Positions 49,502 through 56,449 of a stretch of DNA of 58,844 nucleotides are shown here, piece by piece. The first letter of the stretch is position 1. Every line of letters begins with the position of its first letter. The notes under the pieces were generated by a model. It was given only the letters and a program-made list of their open reading frames with translations, had not been told where the DNA came from and did not search any database. The position numbers were made by a program, and so were the translations under genes. The DNA is from Pseudomonadota bacterium (GTDB lineage Bacteria > Desulfobacterota > Desulfobacteria > Desulfobacterales > RPRI01), in contig JAHIFE010000021.1 of the NCBI GenBank assembly GCA_018901125.1, positions 1-58,844 on the forward strand. Direction: 5' to 3'.

Positions 49502-49792
49502 TCATATAATTAGCGGACCCTCCTGATCAATTGATTTTTTTGCCCCAATATGTTCTACCCTGCGCCTCCAGTTTGAGCCAAGAAAATAAAATCTCAGACT
49601 ATCTTGATTCTGATCAATTACATCAATGAGCCGTTGACGTAACACAGTCCATATTGCAGGATCAACTATGCATTCAAAAACAGAGTATTGAACACGCTGA
49701 CCATAATCCTTGCATGCTTTCGCTACTCTGCGCAAACGCCTTGCTCCTGTGCCATCCTGGGTTGCAACATCATAACTGACCAGCACAAACAT
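49502..49792 (-). CDS. cas2: CRISPR-associated endonuclease Cas2
   Basis: A 96-aa Cas2 with the ferredoxin-like start FVLVSYDVATQDGTGARRLR, whose Asp is the conserved catalytic-position residue, followed by QRVQYSVFECIVDP and FYFLGSNWRRRVEHIG. It pairs with Cas1 as the spacer integrase. I start at ATG 49792 after AAGGAGATAA; an in-frame upstream start would overlap cas1 by 56 bp and add 22 unrelated residues. It ends next to the leader. Confidence 0.95.
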   Translation of the reverse strand: MFVLVSYDVATQDGTGARRLRRVAKACKDYGQRVQYSVFECIVDPAIWTVLRQRLIDVIDQNQDSLRFYFLGSNWRRRVEHIGAKKSIDQEGPLII

Positions 49793-49802
49793 ATTTATCT
49801 CC

Positions 49803-50834
49803 TTATTTCCAGATAAAGGGTGGATAGCCATCCAGATCGCCGCGCAGATAACGGGCAAGCAACAACGCCTGAATATGAAACAGCAATCCGATAGTTACTT
49901 TTTCGTCGATAAAAGGATGATATATCTCTTCCTGTTTTCTCTCCTGATAAGCTACAAGAAGAGTTTTTCGTGTATCGTCATTCATTAAAACCGCTCCCGA
50001 ATCGGTTTTCTTAAATCCTTTATCCTGTACCTGACGAAGATTAATAAGCGAAAGAGCCAGCCTGTCGGCAATAACCGGCCTAAATTCTTCCATAAGATCA
50101 AGAGCAAGACTTGGCCTTCCGGGCCGGTCCCGGTGTAAAAATCCTACGGCTGGATCTAATCCGACTGTTTCAAGAGCAGATCGAATATCATGCGCAAGAA
50201 GAGTATAGATAAAAGACAGCAGACAATTTACATTGTCAAGAGGCGGACGCCGGTTTCGCTCATGAAAATAAAAGGCTTCTTTCTGTGAAACTATTAAGTG
50301 ATCGAACACGCCAAAGTAAATATGTGCTGCATCTCCCTCAAGACCGCGCAAAACATCAAGGGATTGATCCCTGTTCAGCAATTCAAGATTATAGCTCAGG
50401 CGCTTCACTGTATCGGCAATCTGATCGGCATCTATTTTTTCCGAATGATCCCGAAGCGCACGATTCAGCACGGTTCGGCAGTTGGCTATTTTACCGATAA
50501 GAACCGCCCTTGCCATTCCGGCTGAAAAAGCAGGATCATCCGCTTTTCTGTATTGCTCCCGCCTTAATAGAACATTGCCGGATACCGGACCCTGAATACG
50601 CGCCATAAAACGACCATGTTCGGATAAAAAACTGACACCCACGCCATTTTCAGCACAAAAACCCATAAGAAAGGGGCTGCATCCGACATTTCCAAAACAG
50701 ACAATACCGCCAATAGTGTGAACCGGTATCCGAAGACGTACTTCCTTTTCCACTTTGACTACTACGGTTTCGCCTTCTTTGGCAAGGTAGGCTCCTTGTG
50801 TTGTTACAAAAAGTGTATTGAGATGCTTTTTCAT
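49803..50834 (-). CDS. cas1: CRISPR-associated integrase Cas1 (type I-C)
   Basis: A 343-aa type I-C Cas1. N-terminal beta domain (NTLFVTTQGAYLAKEGETVV), C-terminal helical domain with the acidic/His metal site: Asn/Asp-rich NCLLSFIYTLLAHDI, His in GFLHRDRPGRPSLALDLMEE and the final Asp/Glu in the same block. With Cas2 and Cas4 it selects and integrates new spacers. Its ATG overlaps the stop codon of the Bro-N/DinD-like gene (ATGA), so its translation depends on that gene. It precedes cas2 by 10 bp. Confidence 0.96.
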   Translation of the reverse strand: MKKHLNTLFVTTQGAYLAKEGETVVVKVEKEVRLRIPVHTIGGIVCFGNVGCSPFLMGFCAENGVGVSFLSEHGRFMARIQGPVSGNVLLRREQYRKADDPAFSAGMARAVLIGKIANCRTVLNRALRDHSEKIDADQIADTVKRLSYNLELLNRDQSLDVLRGLEGDAAHIYFGVFDHLIVSQKEAFYFHERNRRPPLDNVNCLLSFIYTLLAHDIRSALETVGLDPAVGFLHRDRPGRPSLALDLMEEFRPVIADRLALSLINLRQVQDKGFKKTDSGAVLMNDDTRKTLLVAYQERKQEEIYHPFIDEKVTIGLLFHIQALLLARYLRGDLDGYPPFIWK

Positions 50835-51685
50835 GGCTTCAACCTTTTCCTGCTTTCGGGTTCGACCAGGTAGTTTTCCGGAGTTACGACTTTTTTCTTT
50901 GTTTCAGTCTCAAGTTTCTCGCGGGCCTCACCTGCAATACGGCCACCTTTCCTCGCAGCGGTTCGGTTTTCGGCAAACCCCTGCGCGTCTTGTGTTTTTG
51001 TAATTTCTGTTGTAGCTGCCTCACCGAGCATGGAAAAAATCAGCTCCAGATCGGTCATGTGATCCCGTAAGTTTTCGCGCTCCAGACCTTTTAATTCTTT
51101 GTATTCGGATGGTGTCAAACCGAATGCAGCTTTGGAGATTTCGGCGGTCAGGATAGCGTATTCCGGTTCTCCCTTCACATCCCTGTTTTTCCATTCTTCG
51201 GTCAACTCAGCGCGGATAGCGATGCCGCGCATCCGCTTCTCGATCCAGGCGTCGGAATAGCCCTTCGCTTTATACAGCGCACGCGTTCTTTTCGTTGCTA
51301 TTTCCGGGTCTTCAATCTCTTGCACCCGTTCATAGCCGACTCTGGCCAACCAGCGTTTGAAGGGCTCAGCCTTGGGAGATGGAATAGACTGGATAATGCG
51401 GAAGATTCCCTCGGTGTTGGCGCAGTTGACTTTTTGCTTCCCACCTGGAGTTGTTATCGAAAGGGGGGTGGCAATTTGACCCCACCCTTTCGATAACTCA
51501 TTGTCACGACGGCGCATATCTTTAATATAGCCGGATGGATCTGCGGAATCCGTCAATACTCCAACCACGTCAGAAATTACGAACCACCATTCATTATTAT
51601 GCAACGTTTTCCGGATTCCTTTACCTTTGAACACCGCAATCCGGGTTTCCGGAAGAAAGTCTTTATTCTTCTTATCTTTTGCCAT
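50831..51685 (-). CDS. Bro-N / DinD-like protein embedded between cas4 and cas1, 284 aa
   Basis: Not a Cas family. The N-terminal ~110 residues look like a Bro-N antirepressor-type DNA-binding domain (IAVFKGKGIRKTLHNNEWWF; ISDVVGVLTDSADPSGYIKD; CANTEGIFRIIQSIPS). The C-terminal part (EPFKRWLARVGYERVQEIED; TTEITKTQDAQGFAENRTAA; GGRIAGEAREKLE) resembles DNA-damage-inducible protein D. E. coli DinD inhibits RecA (published knowledge); whether this one does is untested. It has its own GGAGG ribosome-binding site and a 99-bp gap after cas4. Its stop overlaps the cas1 ATG, so the two are translationally coupled. It may be a passenger or a regulator of DNA ends during adaptation. Confidence 0.82.
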   Translation of the reverse strand: MAKDKKNKDFLPETRIAVFKGKGIRKTLHNNEWWFVISDVVGVLTDSADPSGYIKDMRRRDNELSKGWGQIATPLSITTPGGKQKVNCANTEGIFRIIQSIPSPKAEPFKRWLARVGYERVQEIEDPEIATKRTRALYKAKGYSDAWIEKRMRGIAIRAELTEEWKNRDVKGEPEYAILTAEISKAAFGLTPSEYKELKGLERENLRDHMTDLELIFSMLGEAATTEITKTQDAQGFAENRTAARKGGRIAGEAREKLETETKKKVVTPENYLVEPESRKRLKP

Positions 51686-51784
51686 ATATAAAGCCTCCGC
51701 TCGTTACCTAATTTTACATTTTATTCCATCTTGCCTTTTGCTTCGCATATATCTGCTAGATACCATGTTTTCATACCCGCCATT

Positions 51785-52435
51785 TCACTCCTTTTCCAAT
51801 GCCTTTTTAAGATAGCTCTTCACTGATCGCCTTTTCCCCATCGTTTTCGGCATGCATTCTCCAACCAGCGAACAGCTTTCGCATTTTTTTGTATAAACCG
51901 GTGGAGGTGTTTTGCCGGATTCTATAATCTCCCGAACATTGCGGGCTGCTTCTTCGGTCTTTTGCCGCAATTTATTATCGAAAATGACTTCAAGCCGCCT
52001 GCGGGTTTTCCCGTAAAAAAGCGCTCCCTTCATAATTGTGGTCTTTGTCATCTCTTCCAGACACATAGCCTGCGCACAAAGCTGTACCTTATCGCAATCG
52101 TCGGCCTTTGGTTTACCCCGCTTGTATTCCACCGGAAAAGGCTGCCATTTGTCTTCCGGTAAACGGTGAAATTCTACTACATCTGCTTTACCGATCAAGC
52201 CCAATAGAAGGGAACGGAGCGGCACTCCATATTCAATGCGTATATTGCCTCGCGATTCGCTATGTTCCTCGTGAACCTTATCGTGCATGATCCTTCCTTC
52301 GGCAGTTTGGCGGTTTTCTGCCCAAGCCTGTTCGATGTGAATCAGAGCGCACTGCCTGGGGCAAAAAATAACATGCTGGAGAGCAGAAAGCATAATAAGA
52401 TCATCTTCTTGATTTTTATAAGTCGTATTGGTCAT
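51785..52435 (-). CDS. cas4: CRISPR-associated exonuclease Cas4
   Basis: A 216-aa RecB-type nuclease. The N-terminal Fe-S Cys is in HVIFCPRQCALIH; the nuclease core shows GRIMHDKVHEEH (His), GKADVVEF (Asp) and PVEYKRGKPK (Glu-x-Lys); the C-terminal cysteines KKCESCSLVGECMP complete the [4Fe-4S] cluster. It trims prespacers and helps fix PAM and orientation during adaptation. Its ATG lies 7 bp after the four-helix-bundle gene stop, and its ribosome-binding site (TAAGGA) overlaps that stop codon. Confidence 0.94.
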   Translation of the reverse strand: MTNTTYKNQEDDLIMLSALQHVIFCPRQCALIHIEQAWAENRQTAEGRIMHDKVHEEHSESRGNIRIEYGVPLRSLLLGLIGKADVVEFHRLPEDKWQPFPVEYKRGKPKADDCDKVQLCAQAMCLEEMTKTTIMKGALFYGKTRRRLEVIFDNKLRQKTEEAARNVREIIESGKTPPPVYTKKCESCSLVGECMPKTMGKRRSVKSYLKKALEKE

Positions 52436-52442
52436 ATAATCC

Positions 52443-53009
52443 TTATTTTTTTCTTCTCTGTGATCTCATACGATATAGCCTTTCCGTAAAACCGCCTTCA
52501 TTCAAAAAATCTTTTTCCAAAACCCGAAGCTGTTGATCAAGCAGGTAGTTTGCCTGATGAATCACACAGATCATGGTGTTCGCCGCAATTTCGGGAGGCG
52601 ATGCCTCAATATAAGTCTTATAAGTCGTATAAGACCTATTTTTCCGATAGCACAAATTTCTGACTTCCTTTGCTTTAGGATTATCTTTTCCCCAAAGCGG
52701 TAACTTGTGCTGTCGTAGATAATCCTGAAAATCCACCAGCAATTCTTCAAGGCTTGCCCGCGCCACGCCAATAAGCTTTAGCTCAAACTTCTTAGAAGTT
52801 CCCGAAGCCATGCTCCCTTCCGCAATATTTTGCTTGCCGCTTCTCGCCGCCTGAACCATCTGGTCATGCGTGCGCGAACGGATGCTGATAAATCGGTTGC
52901 AGAATACCACCGTGGCGTCATAAACAATCTCCGCCATTTGATAAGATTGCAGGTTTTGATAACCGCCATGTGGCGGGATGAGTTTGGGTGGGTCTGATGG
53001 GTTAGCCAT
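52443..53009 (-). CDS. Four-helix-bundle (S23-like, suffix type) protein inserted between cas7 and cas4, 188 aa
   Basis: Not a Cas family. It has the four-helix-bundle fold of 23S rRNA intervening-sequence proteins: LIPPHGGYQNLQSYQMAEIV, VVFCNRFISIRSRTHDQMVQ, AARSGKQNIAEGSMASGTSK and LIGVARASLEELLVDFQDYL, followed by a suffix region of ~80 residues with LCYRKNRSYTTYKTYIEASP. A relative, Avd, assists reverse transcriptases of diversity-generating retroelements, but no reverse transcriptase is nearby. I start at ATG 53009, where GAGG overlaps the cas7 stop region; in-frame upstream starts overlap cas7. It fits in the operon without spare DNA, so the insertion is not a recent rough one. Confidence 0.85.
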   Translation of the reverse strand: MANPSDPPKLIPPHGGYQNLQSYQMAEIVYDATVVFCNRFISIRSRTHDQMVQAARSGKQNIAEGSMASGTSKKFELKLIGVARASLEELLVDFQDYLRQHKLPLWGKDNPKAKEVRNLCYRKNRSYTTYKTYIEASPPEIAANTMICVIHQANYLLDQQLRVLEKDFLNEGGFTERLYRMRSQRRKK

Positions 53010-53019
53010 TTTGAATACC

Positions 53020-53889
53020 TCAAAATACATTTTCTTCCGGCCACTGCTTAATTTCAATTAGCGGATTCTTCTTATCATCAGATGGAAGATTCTCCTTATT
53101 AACAGTGATCGTATAATCTTCTTTTCCTCTTGGTAGGTCTGAGTTTTTTGTGATTGTTACACGGTCGAATAATCTACCTGATAATTCGTTTCCCAAATGA
53201 CTGGCGTGCTTGAATATGACCAGCTTTCTTGGGTTCATTTCCCCTCTCGCTGCCGCCCGGTCATGTTCAAACGCATTGATTAACGATTTCCACAATAATT
53301 TCAGGTCATCTTCAGAAAACTTTGTTTTTTTGGCATCAACGGCCGAAATAAATCCATGCATTCTATACATCGCATATGGGACTGTCGATTTTCTTCCAAA
53401 CGTTGAGGCATGTTCTCTTTTTTCCTGAGCATCAGCCTCTTTTTGAGTAGTTACACAGCAGCGCGTTATAGAATGTTCCGCCTGATATATACGATCTTCC
53501 GACCGTGCAAACGTGAACTGGACTGGGCCACGAACCGTTCCTGCGCCTTTCTCACCAACAGATAACACAGCTCCAAATGTCCTGATGTCAAAATATGTTT
53601 GGCATAAATTTTCTTGACGTTCCGGAATCTTTTCACCAGCAGCCGCATCGATAATCTTACTCAAAATTTGTTCCTGCCTGATAAAAATATCGAAGGGAGG
53701 TTTAAGCTCCATTTCCAACATGACATAATTCCGCACCTTCCTTTTAATACACACATCCGTCACCAAGCCGTGCTGATCTTCTGCATCAGCTCTTGGTAAG
53801 TTTACCTGATCGGGATCGCCGTTAGGATTGCCATCTTTTACATCAAACAAAAATACAAAATCATACCGATTTTTTATTGTCTCGCTCAT
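53020..53889 (-). CDS. cas7: Type I-C Cascade backbone protein Cas7 (Csd2)
   Basis: A 289-aa Csd2-type Cas7. RAMP-like start (RYDFVFLFDVKDGNPNGDPD), Gly-rich RNA-binding part (LPRADAEDQHGLVTDVCIKRKVR), FDIRTFGAVLSVGEKGAGTVRGPVQFTFA and STFGRKSTVPYAMYRMHGF. About seven copies line the crRNA in type I-C Cascade. I start at ATG 53889 after GGAGG; an in-frame upstream start overlaps cas8c by 77 bp and adds 26 unrelated residues. The cas8c stop is 1-2 bp before this ATG. Confidence 0.95.
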   Translation of the reverse strand: MSETIKNRYDFVFLFDVKDGNPNGDPDQVNLPRADAEDQHGLVTDVCIKRKVRNYVMLEMELKPPFDIFIRQEQILSKIIDAAAGEKIPERQENLCQTYFDIRTFGAVLSVGEKGAGTVRGPVQFTFARSEDRIYQAEHSITRCCVTTQKEADAQEKREHASTFGRKSTVPYAMYRMHGFISAVDAKKTKFSEDDLKLLWKSLINAFEHDRAAARGEMNPRKLVIFKHASHLGNELSGRLFDRVTITKNSDLPRGKEDYTITVNKENLPSDDKKNPLIEIKQWPEENVF

Positions 53890-53890
53890 G

Positions 53891-54289
53891 TTATGCCTCC
53901 ACTTTGTTTTCTTTTTTGGTTGCTCCGCCGAATTGCGCCTGTTTTTGATGATAATATCCGATAGCAAATTGCCCTTTTTCCTCTAATAAAAAAGTAGCTG
54001 GTAATTTATTGATATCTACATCCTTAACTAATTCCTGAAGCTCTTTATCCATATTAACAGCAAGCCCCGGCTTCTCATTTTTCAGTTTTGTATAATGCTT
54101 TGAATGCAGATCAAAAAGTCGGCCGAACGCAGCAGAAGGCAAAGTCATAGCATATGTAAAATACCGCTCCCGTATCCCGGCATTTCTGTCTCCCAACGCA
54201 GCATACTGGATGCTCTCCAGTTTTGCAAAAATCTGACCGCAAACATAGGCCACCGGCCTATCCCCTTTTTCAATCTTATCAGTAATCAC
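53891..54289 (-). CDS. cas11c: Internal Cas11c small subunit encoded inside cas8c, 132 aa
   Basis: In frame with cas8c (its residue 465), GTG at 54289-54287 is preceded at 6 bases by AAGGAGGT (54296-54303 on the plus strand: ACCTCCTT), the strongest Shine-Dalgarno in this operon. Translation from it gives a 132-aa helical protein starting VITDKIEKGDRPVAYVCGQ and sharing the Cas8c end. Type I-C systems are known to make Cas11 from an internal start in cas8c (shown in Desulfovibrio vulgaris); the site here is seen directly, its use is inferred. Confidence 0.82.
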   Translation of the reverse strand: MITDKIEKGDRPVAYVCGQIFAKLESIQYAALGDRNAGIRERYFTYAMTLPSAAFGRLFDLHSKHYTKLKNEKPGLAVNMDKELQELVKDVDINKLPATFLLEEKGQFAIGYYHQKQAQFGGATKKENKVEA

Positions 54290-55681
54290 AAAACCACCTC
54301 CTTCGTTATTTCGATTTAAAATAATTTTTATTAACGCCGCCCTATCTACGGTAACGCCATACTTATCCAAGCGCGCCCGCTGGAGCGCTTTTGTTAACAT
54401 CCATAATGGTAGCGAAGAGTCTTTTAACGCCGCATTCCATAAATATGCAGCGGCTCTCGCCAACGATGTATCATTCTTATCATCTTTATCATCGCTGTTT
54501 TTTCTCTGGCAGCTTCTTGCCAGATCATACAGCCGGGGATAATGTGTTTTGACCTTCTTTAAATCCGCATCGTATTCCTCGATTGAAATATCCTGAAACC
54601 ATTTTGCTATTGCCTTGCGGAAATCAAACAAGCTGGTTTCAAGCCAGTCACGAACTGCTATCCGGGCAGCCGAACCCGATAGCGTGCATGAGTAAAACCG
54701 GTCTGATTCAACATACCGGCTGGCGCGTTCGGTTCCGGATGTCACAGATTCGACTAATCTTGCGACATCATCTGGATTTGGCGCTTCGAGGTAGTCCATT
54801 TCATCTAATTTTTCATTCTTTCGGGTCCAGAACACCATAGCTGTATCCGAACCGAAATTTTTGCGGTTGGTATAACGGAACTCTTTTTTCTCTTTACCTT
54901 TTTTAGTTTTAATAACAACGTCATTCCCCGATGATAGAAGCCAATTCATCCCCTCTACATAAGTCTTTGCACAATTGGTGCATATTGAAGAATTATTATT
55001 TCCTTTTAAATCGTAGGATTCAAATGCATTTTCATTATACGAAACAAGTGCGCAACCGCTTGATTGTCCGTCAGGTACTCTTTTAATCATGCCATGCGGA
55101 ATATCTTCGACCGGATAGTCTTTTTTACCGCAAACGGAACACATCTTCTGTGACTTTGTTAATAACTCTTTTTGTGCAATTTCATATTTTTCAATAACTT
55201 TTCGCAAAACATTCGGATTTTCGTGAATACGCATACCATCTGATTGAATCCGAAATCCGATATTACCTTTTCTGTTTTTTTCATCAGGGATAGCGGATTC
55301 AAAGCCTTTCAATGCTTTTTCCAGACCATTAATTTTATTCTGCTTATAAAAGGCAACAACTGAAGCCAATTCCTGCAAGTCTTGATATTCGGCTATTTTA
55401 TCTAAAAACAACTCATGCTTCTTTTTTGATTGTTCCCCGCCATAGCAAAGCACTTCTTCAGCCTTGTCGAGCAACAGTCTTGCTCTTCCCTTCTTTGCGG
55501 TGATGGCCTCGGCAATGGTAGATTTTTTTTCAAATAACTCGAATTTTTGAAAGCCGCCATCTGCGGTGATAACTATCTCCATGGAAATCGGTTCGTTATT
55601 ATTAAGCGCATCATGAACCCATTCACTTTCGGTATTTTGACCCCTCAGCGTCTTTCCCAACTCGCTTAATTCCTTAATCAT
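53891..55681 (-). CDS. cas8c: Type I-C Cascade large subunit Cas8c (Csd1)
   Basis: A 596-aa Csd1-type protein. Zinc-binding-like cysteines are in MCSVCGKKDYPVED (near residue 180) and SICTNCAKTYVEG (near 233). A typical C-terminal helical part follows (LESIQYAALGDRNAGIRERY; LEEKGQFAIGYYHQKQAQF). It recognises the PAM and nucleates the R-loop in Cascade (known for the family). Its ATG overlaps the cas5c stop (ATGA). The last 132 codons double as cas11c from an internal GTG with a strong ribosome-binding site. Length is close to the Desulfovibrio protein. Confidence 0.94.
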   Translation of the reverse strand: MIKELSELGKTLRGQNTESEWVHDALNNNEPISMEIVITADGGFQKFELFEKKSTIAEAITAKKGRARLLLDKAEEVLCYGGEQSKKKHELFLDKIAEYQDLQELASVVAFYKQNKINGLEKALKGFESAIPDEKNRKGNIGFRIQSDGMRIHENPNVLRKVIEKYEIAQKELLTKSQKMCSVCGKKDYPVEDIPHGMIKRVPDGQSSGCALVSYNENAFESYDLKGNNNSSICTNCAKTYVEGMNWLLSSGNDVVIKTKKGKEKKEFRYTNRKNFGSDTAMVFWTRKNEKLDEMDYLEAPNPDDVARLVESVTSGTERASRYVESDRFYSCTLSGSAARIAVRDWLETSLFDFRKAIAKWFQDISIEEYDADLKKVKTHYPRLYDLARSCQRKNSDDKDDKNDTSLARAAAYLWNAALKDSSLPLWMLTKALQRARLDKYGVTVDRAALIKIILNRNNEGGGFVITDKIEKGDRPVAYVCGQIFAKLESIQYAALGDRNAGIRERYFTYAMTLPSAAFGRLFDLHSKHYTKLKNEKPGLAVNMDKELQELVKDVDINKLPATFLLEEKGQFAIGYYHQKQAQFGGATKKENKVEA

Positions 55682-56436
55682 GAGGCAGCCTCCTGTTCTT
55701 CCTTCTGATTGAACTCATAGAGCCCGGCGGAAGTTTCACTATCCATCGGCGGCTGGAAATGGCTGGACTGCATCATCTTGTCATTCTCCGGAACTTCACA
55801 GTGCAAAACGCCGTCACGTATCGCAACATCATGGAAGAATAAGGGTTCCGGTTTTCCTTTCCCGTTATAAAAAATATCAAACAGCATGCTCCCAATAGGA
55901 ATGGTTTCCCGTATCGGCTGTTCAGCGCCGTCCGGCTCCATAAACTCAGCCGAAAACTCACGTGTCCCAAGATATGGCCTGCGCCAGCACTGACCTTTTT
56001 TAACACGGCGGGGAAACATGCCCTCTTTCCCGGATTCCATTCGTACGTATTTTTCAGGCCTGTTATTGCCGGATGTTTGTTTTTGATAAATGGACGCCTC
56101 AATGATGTAAGCAACATCCTTTAAAACAACGCTGTTACGTTGAGATCGAAATTTTGGCTTACCAGCGGCGTCAACTGCATCTACTACAATCGGAATTCTG
56201 CCCTGCTTAGAATTTATTTCATTGCGTTTAATCGTCGCAAACCGAATAGGGTTCAAAATAACTATCCTTCTAACATACCACTGAAACTCCGGTTTCCACA
56301 AAATTGAATCAAGAATACCCCGTGCCGCAGACGGCGTCATGCACGGATACGTCATGCGTTCAACTTTCAAATCCGGCCTTGTAAAGCATGCAAAATCGCC
56401 GGTTACTTTAACTCTTACAATTCGACTATCAAGCAT
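55678..56436 (-). CDS. cas5c: Type I-C crRNA-processing endonuclease Cas5c (Cas5d)
   Basis: A 252-aa RAMP protein. N-terminal RRM-like part (RIVRVKVTGDFACFTRPDLK; MTPSAARGILDSILWKPEFQW) and RRPYLGTREFSAEF near residue 165, as in Cas5d enzymes that cut the CRISPR repeat and stay on the 5' handle, taking the place of Cas6, which is absent here. I choose ATG 56436, five bases after AGGAGGT; an in-frame GTG at 56442 overlaps that ribosome-binding site. It follows cas3 by 13 bp and overlaps cas8c by 4 bp. Confidence 0.95.
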   Translation of the reverse strand: MLDSRIVRVKVTGDFACFTRPDLKVERMTYPCMTPSAARGILDSILWKPEFQWYVRRIVILNPIRFATIKRNEINSKQGRIPIVVDAVDAAGKPKFRSQRNSVVLKDVAYIIEASIYQKQTSGNNRPEKYVRMESGKEGMFPRRVKKGQCWRRPYLGTREFSAEFMEPDGAEQPIRETIPIGSMLFDIFYNGKGKPEPLFFHDVAIRDGVLHCEVPENDKMMQSSHFQPPMDSETSAGLYEFNQKEEQEAAS

Positions 56437-56449
56437 ATGCACCTCCTGA

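Noticed and set aside
50831-51685. Prophage remnant, suggested by the Bro-N (antirepressor-like) domain
   Set aside because: No other phage gene, attachment site or integrase is nearby. The gene is in frame with the cas operon direction and coupled to cas1.
52443-53009. Diversity-generating retroelement, suggested by the Avd-like four-helix-bundle protein
   Set aside because: No reverse transcriptase motif and no template/variable repeat pair is visible nearby; the fold alone is shared with rRNA intervening-sequence proteins.
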